From contig NC_035446.2 in the NCBI RefSeq assembly GCF_002127325.2, forward strand, positions 162,472,099 to 162,536,098: a stretch of DNA of 64,000 nt, written 5' to 3'. Each line of letters opens with the position of its first letter. Position 1 is the first letter of the stretch. The position numbers and the translations under genes were made by a program. The notes beneath the pieces were generated by a model. The model did not search any database, was not told where the DNA came from, and saw only the letters and a program-made list of their open reading frames with translations. The stretch comes from Helianthus annuus (lineage: Eukaryota; Streptophyta; Magnoliopsida; Asterales; Asteraceae). This document shows, piece after piece, positions 44,886 through 55,571 of the stretch.

Positions 44886-47800
44886 TCAAACTTTGAATGA
44901 AAGGAAGCGACATCGTTGTAGATGGATTACACTTGCTTGATAGGAAAAGAAAATTCTAGTCTTGTTGTTAGGAGCAAAGGCATTACAGATAACATTTTTT
45001 AACTGAGCTATATTCCAGCTGCGCGGTATAGCAATACCGTCTAGCGTGGACAAGCGATAGGCTCCTTTTCCCAGGTCTTCTTGAATGACGTAGGGGCCTT
45101 CCCAGTTGGGTCCCAGTTTGCCTGAAAGTTCCGCTCTACTGGCTTTATTGTCGCGCATGACGTAGTCGCCTTCTTTGAAAGTATGCTGTGCCACACGTTT
45201 GTTGTAATACTTTTCCAATGTCTTCTTGTATTTTGCTTCATTGATAGCGGCAGCTTCACGCCTTTCTTCGAGTATATCTAGGTCTTCCCTTAGCAGCCTA
45301 TCATTATCGTCGCCAGTGGTGAGACGACGTAATGATGGCAATCCCACTTCTGCGGGTATCATTGCTTCTGCACCATAGGTTAGGCTGAAGGGGGTTTCAT
45401 TATTGCTTGTCTTAGGCATTGTCCGGTGTGCCCAGAGGACATTTGGCAGTTCTTCCACCTAGGAACTTCCTTCATAATCTAATCTTCTTTCTATTACATC
45501 CAGCAAACTCCTGTTGGCCCATTCTACATGGTCGTTTCCTTGGGGGTTCGCTACCAATGTGAAAATTTGCTGGATATGGAGGTCGGCGCACCATTCTTGC
45601 AAGACTTTGTCGGGGAACTGTGTTCCATTGTCGCTCACCAGGTACAGTGGCAATCCGAAACGACACACTATGTGCTCCCAAAGGAACTTTTTGGCATTGT
45701 CCGATGTGATTTTAGCCAAAGGCTTGGCTTCTACCCATTTGGTAAAGTAATCGATTGCCACAATTAAGTATTTTAGCCTTCCCGGGGCCGGCGGGAAGGG
45801 TCCGACGATATCCACTGCCCATTTTTGAAAAGGACATGCTGCTGTAACTGGTATTAAGTTGTTCTTGGGCTTGAGTGTTTGGGGGGCAAATTTTTGACAG
45901 CTGCGGCACTTTCTGAGTTCTTGTACGGCGTCCTCGTGCATCCCGGGCCAATAATACCCGGCGTTGTGGATTTTGGCCACAACTTCCCGGGGTCCGGCAT
46001 GAATGCCGCATATGACTGCATGAATCTCACTGATCAGGTATTTTGCTTTAAGTGGAGAGACACACCGTAAAAGTGGTCCTAAGTATGACTTTCGATACAG
46101 GATGCCATTATTCACTTCGTATTGCAATGCCTTCATCTGTACCTTCTGTGCTTCGCCCCTAGCAGGAGGTAACTCCCCCTTGGTGAGGAATTTCAGCACT
46201 GGGGTGTACCAGTAAGGTTCGTCTACTGTGACGGCGGAGACGTTCCGTGGTTCGATTGAGGGTGTCTGTAGCGTTTCAACTTTGACTTCTTTTTCCATAC
46301 CTGACGTGGCGAGTTTGCTTAAGGCATCCGCTATTTGGTTTTTGCCTCTATGAACGTGGTTGAGTGTGACGTTATCAAAGGAAGCCATGAGCTCCTTTAT
46401 TTTAACCAGGTATCTCGCCATTGATTCATCTTTGGCCTCGTATGTTTCATTTACTTGATTGTTAACCAGTAAGGAATCAACATATGGATCAACCCGTGTG
46501 GCTCCCATAGATTGGGCCATTCTCAAACCCGCGAGTAGCGCTTCATATTCTGCTTCATTGTTGGAACATTCGAAATCGAAACGTAGGGCGTACATTAGTC
46601 TTATCTCATCTGGGCTTATCAACATTAAACCTGCCCCAGATCCTTTTCCACTTGATGACCTGTCAGTATAAAGTTTCCAGGTCTGTCGGGCAGTGCTGGA
46701 TTCCGGGATGTAATGGATGGCGGATTCAAGTATAGTTTCTCCCTTCAGGGATCTCAGCTAGGAAGTCGGCGATTACCTGTCCTTTGACTGCTGTTCGTTT
46801 TCGGTATTCAATATCCAAAGCGCCTAGTTCAATCGCCCATTTGGCCAATCTTCTGGAGATTTCTGGCTTGTGCAAAATTTGTTGTAGCTAGTAATTTGTC
46901 AAGACTTGTACGCAGTGTGCTTGAAAATATCTTCTCAATCGTCGAGTGGCGTGAACTAATGCGAGGACCAGCTTTTCTAGGGTTGGATACCGCGTTTCGG
47001 GTCCCGCCAATACTCGACTGATGTAATATATGGGTGTCTGCGTCCCATCTCTTTCCACCATGAGTACCGTGCTTACCGCGTTATGGGCTGCTGCCAAATA
47101 CATTTTAAGCACTACATTAGGGAATGACGTTGTCAACATGGGTAATTTTTCAATGAAACGTTTCATGTCCTGCAGGGCTTCTTCCGCTTCGCCGGTCCAT
47201 TTGAAGTTCTTTTTGTTAAGGCAGTCTTTTAACGTCTTTATAAATGGCAAAGATCTTTCGGCATGTCTTGCTAAGAATCTGTTGATCGCCACTAACCGCC
47301 CATTTAACGCTTGCGCTTCTTTCAAAGTTCTTGGAGAGGGCATCCGCGTTATGGCGGCCACCTTTTCCGGGTTGGCTTTAAAGCCGTCCTGGGTAACTAC
47401 CACGCCTAAGAACTTTCCTTCCTCTACCCCGAAAGAGCATTTCTTGGGGTTGAGTTTGATGTTGTATTCTCTAAGCTTTTGGAAAGTTTCCTCAATGTCT
47501 TCTAGCATTTGTTTCTCTTCCCTACTTTTGATCACAAGATCATCGACGTATACTTCCAAATTTCTGCCAATTTGTGTTTCGAAAGCTTTATCCATGAGTC
47601 GCTGGTAGGTTGCCCCGGCATTTGGTAGGCCGAAAGGCATCTTAGTATAACAAAAAATGCCAACATCAGTGTGGAATGCTGTTTTTTCTTCGTCTTCTTT
47701 GGACATCTGAATCTGATGGTACCCTTTATAAGCGTCTAAAAATCACTTATACCTGTAAGGGACCAGCGAATCAACCTTGAAGTCCATCTCAGGTAATGGG

Positions 47801-48798
47801 TACGCGTCTTTGGGGCATGCTTTATTTAGATCTTTGAAATCAATGCACATCCGCCATGTGCCGTCGGGCTTTTTTACCATCACCGGGTTTGACACCCACG
47901 TATGGTACTGTGTTTCTCTGAGGATTCCGGCTTCCACCAACTTTCGTACCTCTCTAACAACCGCTGCCTTTCGATCCGGAGCCATACTGCGTTTACCCTG
48001 TGCAATTGGCTTAATGTCTGGGAGTGTTGCTAGCTTGTGTTCCGCCTTATCGCGGGGTATTCCTGTCATGTCGGAATGTTCGAAAGCAAAGATATCTATG
48101 TTTCTTCTCAGCAGCTGTTTCAAATCGTTTTTAACCTCGGGAGAGAGGTTGTCTCCGATTGTGACTGTCTGATCTGGATGGCGTGTGCTTAATACCCATC
48201 TTTCTAGACCAACGGCTCCGGTAGGGCCTTGGCGACATCTTTTGGCGTTTAATACCTCCCCTGGCTTGTCACGAAACACTGTTGCAACACCCCGCGGGGT
48301 GGGGAACTTCATAAAGCCTCGCGCGGTAGAGACTATAGCGTCCAATTTCCCCAGAGTGAACCTTCCAATGATCACATTGTGGTATGATTCAGCGCGTACC
48401 ACAAGGAAAGTTAGGAGTATGGTTCTTTCTCTGGGTTCTTGTCCAAATGTTACCGGAAAGGTAATCTGACCAATTGGGTCAACTTTTTCTCCAGTGAAAC
48501 CCTTAATCGGGGCGTGCACCGACTCAAGCAGTTTTCTGTCTTCTGGTTGCATTCTATTGAAACAATGCTCATAAATAATGTCTTCTGAACTCCCAGTGTC
48601 CACCAGGATCCTTCTCATACGGTAATCCCCTACCGCTGCGGATATGATTAGGGCATCCGTGGTGAGGTGCAAATCTTCCACGCGAGGTTCTATGGTCATG
48701 GTTGCTAGCATCCAGGGTTCGAGCGTGGAGAAACTCCGCTTTGCCCCTTTTCCCTTGTCCGCGTGTACCATATTTAACTCTCGCGGCCTTTTACCCAC
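44886..48798 (-). pseudogene. pol: E2 pol: protease, RT, RNase H, archaeal RNase H, integrase (several stops)
   Basis: Protease ILVDTGSSEDIIYE is intact. RT has ILRETQYHTWVSNPVMV and YVDDLVIKS. RNase H follows (ETRYPTLEKLVLALVHATRRL). Archaeal RNase H has LYTDRSS, with Arg where Gly is usual, plus DSLLVNNQ. Integrase has the HHCC finger (CRSCQKFAP) and D-D-E (AVDIVGPFP, VSDNGTQF, HVEWANR; the usual GQVE is DHVE). Stops lie at 47743-47745 (TGA), 46888-46890 (TAG) and 45459-45461 (TAG in place of Trp). The lesions occur at different domains and not in one clustered region. This is the replication polyprotein of the element, inactive in this copy. Confidence 0.92.
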
Positions 48799-48834
48799 CG
48801 CCTTGTCATTTTCCTCCTTGACGGGGGGCGGGCA

Positions 48835-50681
48835 CTACTTGATATCCCTTAATAAGTGTGCCAATTTACCCGCTTTCACGAAGTATTCAATCTGTTTTTT
48901 TAACTGGAAACAGTCGTTAGTATCATGGCCACTCCCCTTATGGTATTCACAATATTTACTTATGTCTTTGTTGGGATTGTCTTTCAGCGGCTTTGGAGGA
49001 TTAAACTTGAGGTTCTCCGAGGCCAGGATTTCTGATGGTGTCTTACTCAGGTTGGGGTAGTCGGGGCGTGGCTTAGAGGACTCATTCCTTGAATAAGTGT
49101 TCCTGGATCTGTCATACCGCGAGTCCGTCCTATCGGTTCTGTGGTATTGGTCCTCTATACCCTTACCTTTAGCACCTCGCTGTTCTCTTTCTTCCTGGTT
49201 TTTTAGGGCCTCCTTTTTCCTGTTGGCAGCATGACTGGCGGCCACGGCCTTTTCTTGTATAACATATACTTTGGCGATCCTTAGTATTTCATCAATGGTG
49301 GGTGGTACGCCATCCCTTCCATGAAGTGTTCTTAGCAACTCATCGTCGTTTACTCCTTGCAGGAAAGCTCCACACGCTAGGTCGTTTGTGACGCCCGGGA
49401 TTGCCAGGCTTTCCTTATTGAACCTGGCGATGAAACTTTCAACCATTTCATTGTCTCGCCGGCGAATGTGGAGGAGCTCGTTTCGATCTTTTGTGTGCCT
49501 GCGCTGTTGGCTGAATTGTAAGATGAACTTAGCCTCAAGATCTTCAAAACTTTCAATTCCCCCGTGGGCAGACTATCCCACCAAACGCGAGCCGCACCTA
49601 CCAGCGTTTGAACGAACATTTTACACCAAATAGGCATAGGCCAGCAGGCAACTTCTCCTGCACTTTTGAACAGGTTGAGATGATCATCTGGATCGCCTAA
49701 CCCGTCATATTTGCCTACCATCTGAGGCATCTTGGGCTTTTACTTGATAGGAGCTTCCGCTATTCTTCTGGTAAATTTGGATTTGAAAGTAGCGTCTACC
49801 GGTTTGTAAGGCATGTTGAGTTCGTCTTCTTCCACATTAATAGGTTGCACAGGTGGGGTTATCCCGCCCTAGCTAACACCCTGGGTGACAGGAGGTGGAA
49901 TTGGAGTGAGGTTCATTATTGAGCTTGGGCCTCTTCCTGGGGAAAAACGAGGCCTAGACGCGTTTCCCCTATCATAAGTGGGTTCCACCGAGGGAGGGGT
50001 TTGGCTGTAAACTGGTTGGGATGCTGGGAAAGTCCACCAAGGCGGCATATACGCTGCATATGGCGATTGTTGAGAATAATTTTGTGGTCCTCCCTGGGGA
50101 GTATACGTTGGCGTATTGTACTGAGGTAAGTACCCGTACGGAGGGGCGAGATAATACCCAGGAAAATAGGCTTGATTCCCTGGAGTAAGTGGGGCGTTCA
50201 AGATTCCTGCCGGCATGATCACAGGCTGATGGGGCGCCGTGAACAATGCCGCTGTTAACGCTGCCGAATATAAATGTGGCGTGGCGTAAGTGACCGAAGG
50301 TGGATAGTACTGGGGTATCCCCCCTTGTGATACGATGGAGCTGGGGTTAGCTGACGCGATAACCGGCATAGTGTTATGACGCATAGTCTGTACACTGGAG
50401 GCAGTGGCTGAGGCGTAAACGTTTACGCCTGTTGTGATAGGACCTGCTGACTGGAGTTGCAATGAAGTATATGATAATAAGTCCGCCGCTGTCGTCCCAG
50501 AAGAGGTAGCGGCAGTACTGGCAAAACCTGGCGGGGGCCCCTCTGCTTCAAACTCCAAGTCGAGTGACCTGGTTACCATCGGCGAAACTGGCATGGAGAC
50601 AGCAGGGCTTGTTTCTATCAACGGATTGTTGGTTAACATTGCCTGACTTGGTGTCGCTGTTACGTTCTGATCGCTTGCCAT
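48835..50681 (-). pseudogene. gag: E2 gag (broken)
   Basis: The likely start is MASDQNVTATPSQ at 50681. A longer open frame reaches 50816, but its first residues would be encoded by the LTR and PBS. The N-terminal part is Pro/Tyr/Ala-rich (YGYLPQYNTPTYTPQGG). The gag core has GKYDGLGDPDDHLNLF and WWDSLPTGE, and the zinc-knuckle-like CEYHKGSGHDTNDC lies near the end. Stops at 49869-49871 (TAG), 49740-49742 (TAA) and 48835-48837 (TAG), plus a frame change near 49400-49450, break it. Confidence 0.88.
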
Positions 50682-50711
50682 CGGGTTCAGTCTTGTTGTT
50701 GCTACTGATCT

Positions 50712-50731
50712 GGTCCCACGGATGGCGCCAA
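50712..50731 (-). promoter_or_regulatory. E2 primer-binding site
   Basis: The minus strand reads TTGGCGCCATCCG next to the LTR. The first eight bases equal those of E1 and E3. Confidence 0.8.
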
Positions 50732-51174
50732 TGAAGAAACACTGACCTTCATGGTAGTATCCAACGAGGACTTCAACACTTGGCGATCCGAACTGCTTGA
50801 CTGCAAAACAGAACACCGTTAGGACTCGTTACAGGAATGGGGTTATTACTGTAACCACCCTCCGGCGTGAGAATAAGTCTCGGTTTTGGGAGTAAAAGAA
50901 TATGTGTAGAGAGAGGAGTTGTATGAGAATAAGATGATCCATACCTTAGGTTTTTACCTCTATTTATAGTTCATCATTGGGGTTTTCCCTAACTTAGGAT
51001 GGGATCCGATAAGTTATGGATTTGCATGATCTTCCCAAAAAGTTGGAGATTTGGTTGCGTGACCTATCCATGCAAGATGGAATGTTCTAGAACGAATGTC
51101 TATAATTATGTATTTATAATAAAATAATAGGTAATAACCAGGTCGGGTTGACCGATTCGGGTCATACCTCGTCA
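50732..51174 (-). repeat. E2 5' LTR (443 bp)
   Basis: Pairs with 38127-38569. Minus-strand TATA TATAAATAG at 50960-50968 should drive the element RNA. Confidence 0.95.
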
Positions 51175-51364
51175 CCTATGCACCAACAACGCCCCACGTG
51201 TAATGGTGTTTGTGCCCCTAGCACAGCTACGTGGTAACCATTTGTTCCGTTGATCGAGCAATTTGAAGAGTTTATATAATATAATATGTTAGGTTTAAGG
51301 TAATTTTCTTTTTCTTTTAAAGATGTTTAGAACTAATTTAAGACGTGATCAATATTTTGTTCAA

Positions 51365-51866
51365 GGATAGAGTGTTACTAAAGGGTATGGGGAGTATGGG
51401 TTGAGTCATTAATGCCACATAGGACCATTAATGGATTGCTACACCATCCCCTTGCTTCATCCACCATGGTTGGCATGGATTAAATCATGGCAACCATGAG
51501 CCTACTTTCCTTTTTTCAATATTTCATTTTCCTTTTCCACAAAAGTAAACTAAAATAAGAAAAAAGTGGTTTGGGTCATGACCACACCTTTAGGGTAGTG
51601 GTTTTGGATGATAGATTAGGCTATAGGGTGTGGGGATCATGGTTGGGACATGATTTGCCATCTAGGAACATGAATGGAAGGCTACACCACCCCCTTGATT
51701 GATCCACCATGGTTTGCATGGATTAAACCATGGCAACCATGGTCCTCCTTTCCATTTTTCAACAAATCATTTCCTTTTTTCTTTAGACAAAGATAATAAC
51801 TAAGGGGCTAATGGTTTGAGTCATAACCACACCCTTAGGGTAGTGGTTTTGGATGGTGGATTAGAG
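51365..51866. repeat. Tandem duplication, period about 244 bp
   Basis: GCTACACCATCCCC near 51438 returns near 51681, and GGTTTGGGTCATGACC near 51568 returns near 51813. Copies contain CATCCACCATGG and CATGGCAACCATG. Similarity stops at about 51864, where the E3 LTR appears to begin. Non-coding. Confidence 0.7.
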
Positions 51867-51867
51867 A

Positions 51868-52500
51868 TGAGTTATGACGACGGGGGTAGCCCAAAGACAA
51901 ATAAAACCATTAATATGCAAAGAGCTTAAAAGGTTGAAAGGTTCATCGGATGAAAAGCTGCATAATGAGTGAATCGAGGAACAGTAACTAGTCATGTCCA
52001 CCAACTCATCTCACCAACTCACGCTCACCAACTCACAAAGTCAGAGCAGGTCTGTACAGGCACACCCTATTAACCAGGGGTCCAAAGCCTTGAACCCCAA
52101 AAGGGGAAACCCTCCATAAGCAAACAGGTCTCACTAGTATAGTCCATACCATTTCGAGAAGTGTCTTCCACTATAAGAAGACAGCTCAATAACACTTCAA
52201 GGACATTCCAAAAAGCAGAGAGATTCCTTAATCTCTTGTCATGTGAAGAGTTCTTGTCACTTCCAAATAACTCTTCATCAGATTCATCTCATTCATTCTA
52301 TTTGCTTTCTTTTCTTGATCCGAGTCAATCTTGGAGAAAGAACTTCAAAGCAAATAACTCAAATATACTAGTGAACCTCCTTCCACGTTTTTCAAACGTG
52401 GAGGGACCCCGCGACCTGCGTTAGGCAAAATCAAACCTTTCAGCCCTTTTGCCTGACCAGTCCAGCTACCATCCTTGGTCCCGTGTTTGTTGCATCAACA
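51868..52500 (+). repeat. E3 5' LTR (about 630 bp, left edge inferred)
   Basis: The left edge (TGAGTTATGACG) is placed where the tandem repeat homology ends. The right edge lies within TGCATCAACA, just before the PBS. TATA-like CTATAAGA near 52169. No second LTR in the window to confirm. Confidence 0.6.
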
Positions 52501-52503
52501 AGT

Positions 52504-52520
52504 TGGCGCCCACCGTGGGG
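52504..52520 (+). promoter_or_regulatory. E3 primer-binding site
   Basis: TGGCGCCCACCGTGGGG, almost the same as E1. Complement of a tRNA 3' end GGCGCCA. Confidence 0.8.
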
Positions 52521-52583
52521 CTACGCCGCTGTTTCTCCTCAAAAGAGACCTGGTACGTGTAGCTCCTTCCATTCCAAACCACT

Positions 52584-54965
52584 ATGTCAGAAAGTGGATC
52601 TCCGGGAGAGGTAAACCAGATCCCTAACACCTCTACCCCGGGAAGTGGTCAAGCTCACACAACAATAACAACGCCTTTTTCAACTCCGGGGAGTACACCC
52701 GAGTTCCTCACCTTTAACACACCAACCCCATCCAGATCTGGAGCTCCGTCTCCCAACGTTGGTGTGTCTGACACTCCGACACGCGTTGAACTTACCCCCG
52801 AGGGGGTCGCTCATAACTTCCTTGAGCTGAGATCACTTCTTAACCAACATGTGAACAGAGAAAGGGAAAAGGGTGTAAGGATTCGTCTAGATTACGACGA
52901 GCCTGAGCCAACGTTATCTCCTGGACCACCTCTACCACCCTTCGTTACAAGAAGTGAAGCCGGTCCTAGCAACCCTTCAAACCTGCACCCTTATCTGTCC
53001 ACTGTGACGAACCCCACTGTTCATCCCATTCTCTCTTCCCTACCAACTGTTAGTGGTACCCCTCTAGGACACGAGTTAACACTCGACCAACTCCTACAAT
53101 CCCCGGTGACCAGTTGTCCCACTTCTCTGAATACCACATGGGAGCAAGCCCTGTCCGTGCTCCCTTTAGCACGAAGTGCTGTTGCCAGCACCCCTCTTGG
53201 GGTAAATTGCTCGGTTGGACCTGGAAGCCTTCAAGGTTTCAATTTCGTGCCCAATGTGATGTCTCAGATGATGGCCCACTTCCCTTGGCAGCACTTCATC
53301 AATCAAGTGCTGGCCACCCAGGGAAACCAAGGCAATAATAACAACGGAGGCACGAGACCTGAAGAGGACTTGGCTAAACCTTACAAGCCAAGCAACCTTT
53401 CATGCTTTTCAAGACAGATAGCTGATTATGACTTCCAGTCAAAAATCAAAATGCCTGCCCACATCAAAACGTATGATGGGACCGAAGACCCCGAAGATCA
53501 TCTTCAAATCTTTACTGGTGCTGCTCGAATAGAAAAATGGTCGAATGCTGAATGTTGCCTAATGTTCATGCAAACCCTCATTGGGTCCGCTAGAATTTGG
53601 TTCAACGACCTACCTGCTCAAAGCATTCGAAGCTTTGATGATCTCAGCAGAGGCTTCCTGGCAAACTTCTCCCAACAAAGGAGATACGTTAAAGACGCGA
53701 CTGTAATCTTCCAAATAAAACAACGAGATGATGAAAGCCTACGAGCATTCATTGAACGGTACAAGAAAGAAGGGCTAACCTACGTGGGGGCTGATGAGAA
53801 AATGAGGGTTGCCGGTTTTATGAACGCCATAACCTCCAAGTATCTCACACGAGATTTCAACAAATCTCTACCCAAAACCTTGGAAGAAGCCCTTGAAAGA
53901 GCTGAGGCTCACATCCGAGGAGAAGAAGCTGTTGATATCAAGGAACAAAGGAAAAGGGGTTCCGGTTGGCGAAGCAGCAGCCCAGCCAGAAAGAGAGGAA
54001 ACTTTAATTCTTACGACAGACGCTCAAAAGGCTCAGACCCTCGAAGGGTTGAAGGGCGAAACCCTCCAAGCAGGGATAAGAGTATGAGTTTCACTCCTCT
54101 CACCAAAACCCCTCAAGAAATCCTGGCAACGGAAGAGGTCAAGCAAAACTTCAGACCTCCCAGGCCTCTTCCCAAAAGTCGGAAAAACGAGAACTCCACT
54201 CAGTTCTGTGAATTCCATGAAGAAAAGGGACATCACACCAACGATTGCTTCCAGCTGAAAAAGAGAATTGAAGAAGCTGTCAAGTCAGGGGAACTTGCCC
54301 ATTTGGTCAAGGGAGTTCGAGACAAGATGGCCGAAAACAAAGGGAAGGAAGTAAACATGGTATGTTCTGACGAAAAGGTCCCTTACAAGAAGCGACGGTT
54401 GGAGGATTGGGAACTTCAGTGTGTTTGCTTCCCCCCAACAAGGAAGGACCCGCTCCCTGGTCCCCTTGTGGTTGAAGCCATCGTGGGTACCTTACAAACA
54501 TGCAAAGCATACATAGACACGGGAGCAGCCACTGAAATCATGTTCGAGAAGTTTTTCAATCAACTAAGCAATGAGGAGCGTTCAAGGCTTCAACCCTCCG
54601 GGACCTCCATAAAGGGTATCGCTGACATAACCCTGAAGCCTTTGGGGCAAATAACCCTTGATGTTTGTCTTAAAGAGGGATCAAAGGAAAGAACCCGATC
54701 ACTAACATTCGTGGTTATCAACATCCCTTCCAACTACGACGTAATCATAAGGAGGCCCGGACAATGTGCATTTTACATGGCTGTGTCTGTTGGCCATGGC
54801 ACTGTCAAGTTTCCAACCGAGAGAGGGATTGCAACCCTTCAACCCTCTCAGGAAGCTTACCTGATCGAAGGAGAAAGTTCTAATGACGAGAAAGACAAGC
54901 AGGGGTTAGTCATCAACCCTAAGTACCCCGAACAGCAGATAAGGGTCAATCCCAACCTCTCTTAA
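52584..54965 (+). CDS. gag: E3 gag and protease
   Basis: A 793-aa frame starting 80 bp after the PBS (MSESGSPGEVNQIPNTS). The N-terminal 230 residues are Ser/Thr/Pro-rich. The gag domain spans about 295-450 (KTYDGTEDPEDHLQIF, WFNDLPAQS, FSQQRRY). The zinc-knuckle-like CEFHEEKGHHTNDC lies near 541. Protease active site YIDTGAATEIMFE lies near 643 (D-T-G). The frame ends at TAA 54963-54965, after which the same frame continues into RT (DTLSYLEKLLKHHSDVFAW), so the stop is probably a mutation inside a continuous polyprotein. An RRPGQC stretch replaces the usual GRP motif in the protease tail. Confidence 0.9.
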   Translation: MSESGSPGEVNQIPNTSTPGSGQAHTTITTPFSTPGSTPEFLTFNTPTPSRSGAPSPNVGVSDTPTRVELTPEGVAHNFLELRSLLNQHVNREREKGVRIRLDYDEPEPTLSPGPPLPPFVTRSEAGPSNPSNLHPYLSTVTNPTVHPILSSLPTVSGTPLGHELTLDQLLQSPVTSCPTSLNTTWEQALSVLPLARSAVASTPLGVNCSVGPGSLQGFNFVPNVMSQMMAHFPWQHFINQVLATQGNQGNNNNGGTRPEEDLAKPYKPSNLSCFSRQIADYDFQSKIKMPAHIKTYDGTEDPEDHLQIFTGAARIEKWSNAECCLMFMQTLIGSARIWFNDLPAQSIRSFDDLSRGFLANFSQQRRYVKDATVIFQIKQRDDESLRAFIERYKKEGLTYVGADEKMRVAGFMNAITSKYLTRDFNKSLPKTLEEALERAEAHIRGEEAVDIKEQRKRGSGWRSSSPARKRGNFNSYDRRSKGSDPRRVEGRNPPSRDKSMSFTPLTKTPQEILATEEVKQNFRPPRPLPKSRKNENSTQFCEFHEEKGHHTNDCFQLKKRIEEAVKSGELAHLVKGVRDKMAENKGKEVNMVCSDEKVPYKKRRLEDWELQCVCFPPTRKDPLPGPLVVEAIVGTLQTCKAYIDTGAATEIMFEKFFNQLSNEERSRLQPSGTSIKGIADITLKPLGQITLDVCLKEGSKERTRSLTFVVINIPSNYDVIIRRPGQCAFYMAVSVGHGTVKFPTERGIATLQPSQEAYLIEGESSNDEKDKQGLVINPKYPEQQIRVNPNLS

Positions 54966-55571
54966 GACACTCTTTCATACCTTGAAAAGCTGCTAAAACA
55001 CCACAGCGATGTGTTCGCCTGGTCTCCCGAAGACATGACCGGGATCCCTCGAAGCATTGCTGAACATGAACTGAGAATACCACCGAATGTCAAGCCAGTG
55101 GTTCAAAAGAAAAGAAGTTTGGCACCTGAAAGAAGCCTGGCAGCTTGCCAAGAGGTTGAAAAGCTTGTATCAGCTGGCATCCTTCGAGAAGTTAAGTATC
55201 AATCATGGATTGCTAATCCTGTCATGGTCCGGAAACCCGACAACTCTTGGAGAATGTGTATAGATTTCAAGGATCTTAACAAAGCTTGTCCTAAAGATTG
55301 CTACCCGCTCCCAGAAATTGACCTTAAGGTTGATTCCCTCACGGGATACCCGTTCAAATGCTTCCTTGATGCATACAAAGGCTATCACCAGATCCTCATG
55401 AAAGAAGAGGATGAAGAAAAACGGCTTTCCACACAGACAAGGGCATTTTCTGTTACCAAAAAATGCCTTTTGGTCTCAAGAACGCAGGAGCCACTTACCA
55501 ACGACTCGTTGATAAAGCCTTCGAAAGCCAAATTGGAAGAAACATGGAAGCGTATGTCGATGACCTGGTAA
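54966..55571 (+). pseudogene. pol: E3 pol, N-terminal RT part
   Basis: In frame with gag after the TAA. Contains MTGIPRSIAEHEL, ILREVKYQSWIANPVMV, WRMCIDFKDLNKACPKD and FLDAYKGYHQI, the first RT motifs. One A lost from the run at 55417-55421 shifts the frame just before the next RT motif. The remaining residues of this frame up to 55571 are read out of frame, and the true continuation is the 55463-58126 frame. Confidence 0.9.

Larger units (their letters stand above)
38127..51174 (-). mobile_element. E2: complete Tat-lineage Ty3/gypsy element (13 kb)
   Basis: LTRs of 443 bp at 38127-38569 and 50732-51174 have TG...CA ends, with perfect TSD CCTAT at 38122-38126 and 51175-51179. I count about 17 substitutions between LTRs (about 3.8%). 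PBS and polypurine tract are in place. Minus strand: gag, protease, RT, RNase H, archaeal-type RNase H, integrase. Plus strand: a spliced coiled-coil gene and a second small frame. An RTE LINE is inserted in the antisense gene. Several stops inactivate gag-pol. Confidence 0.97.
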
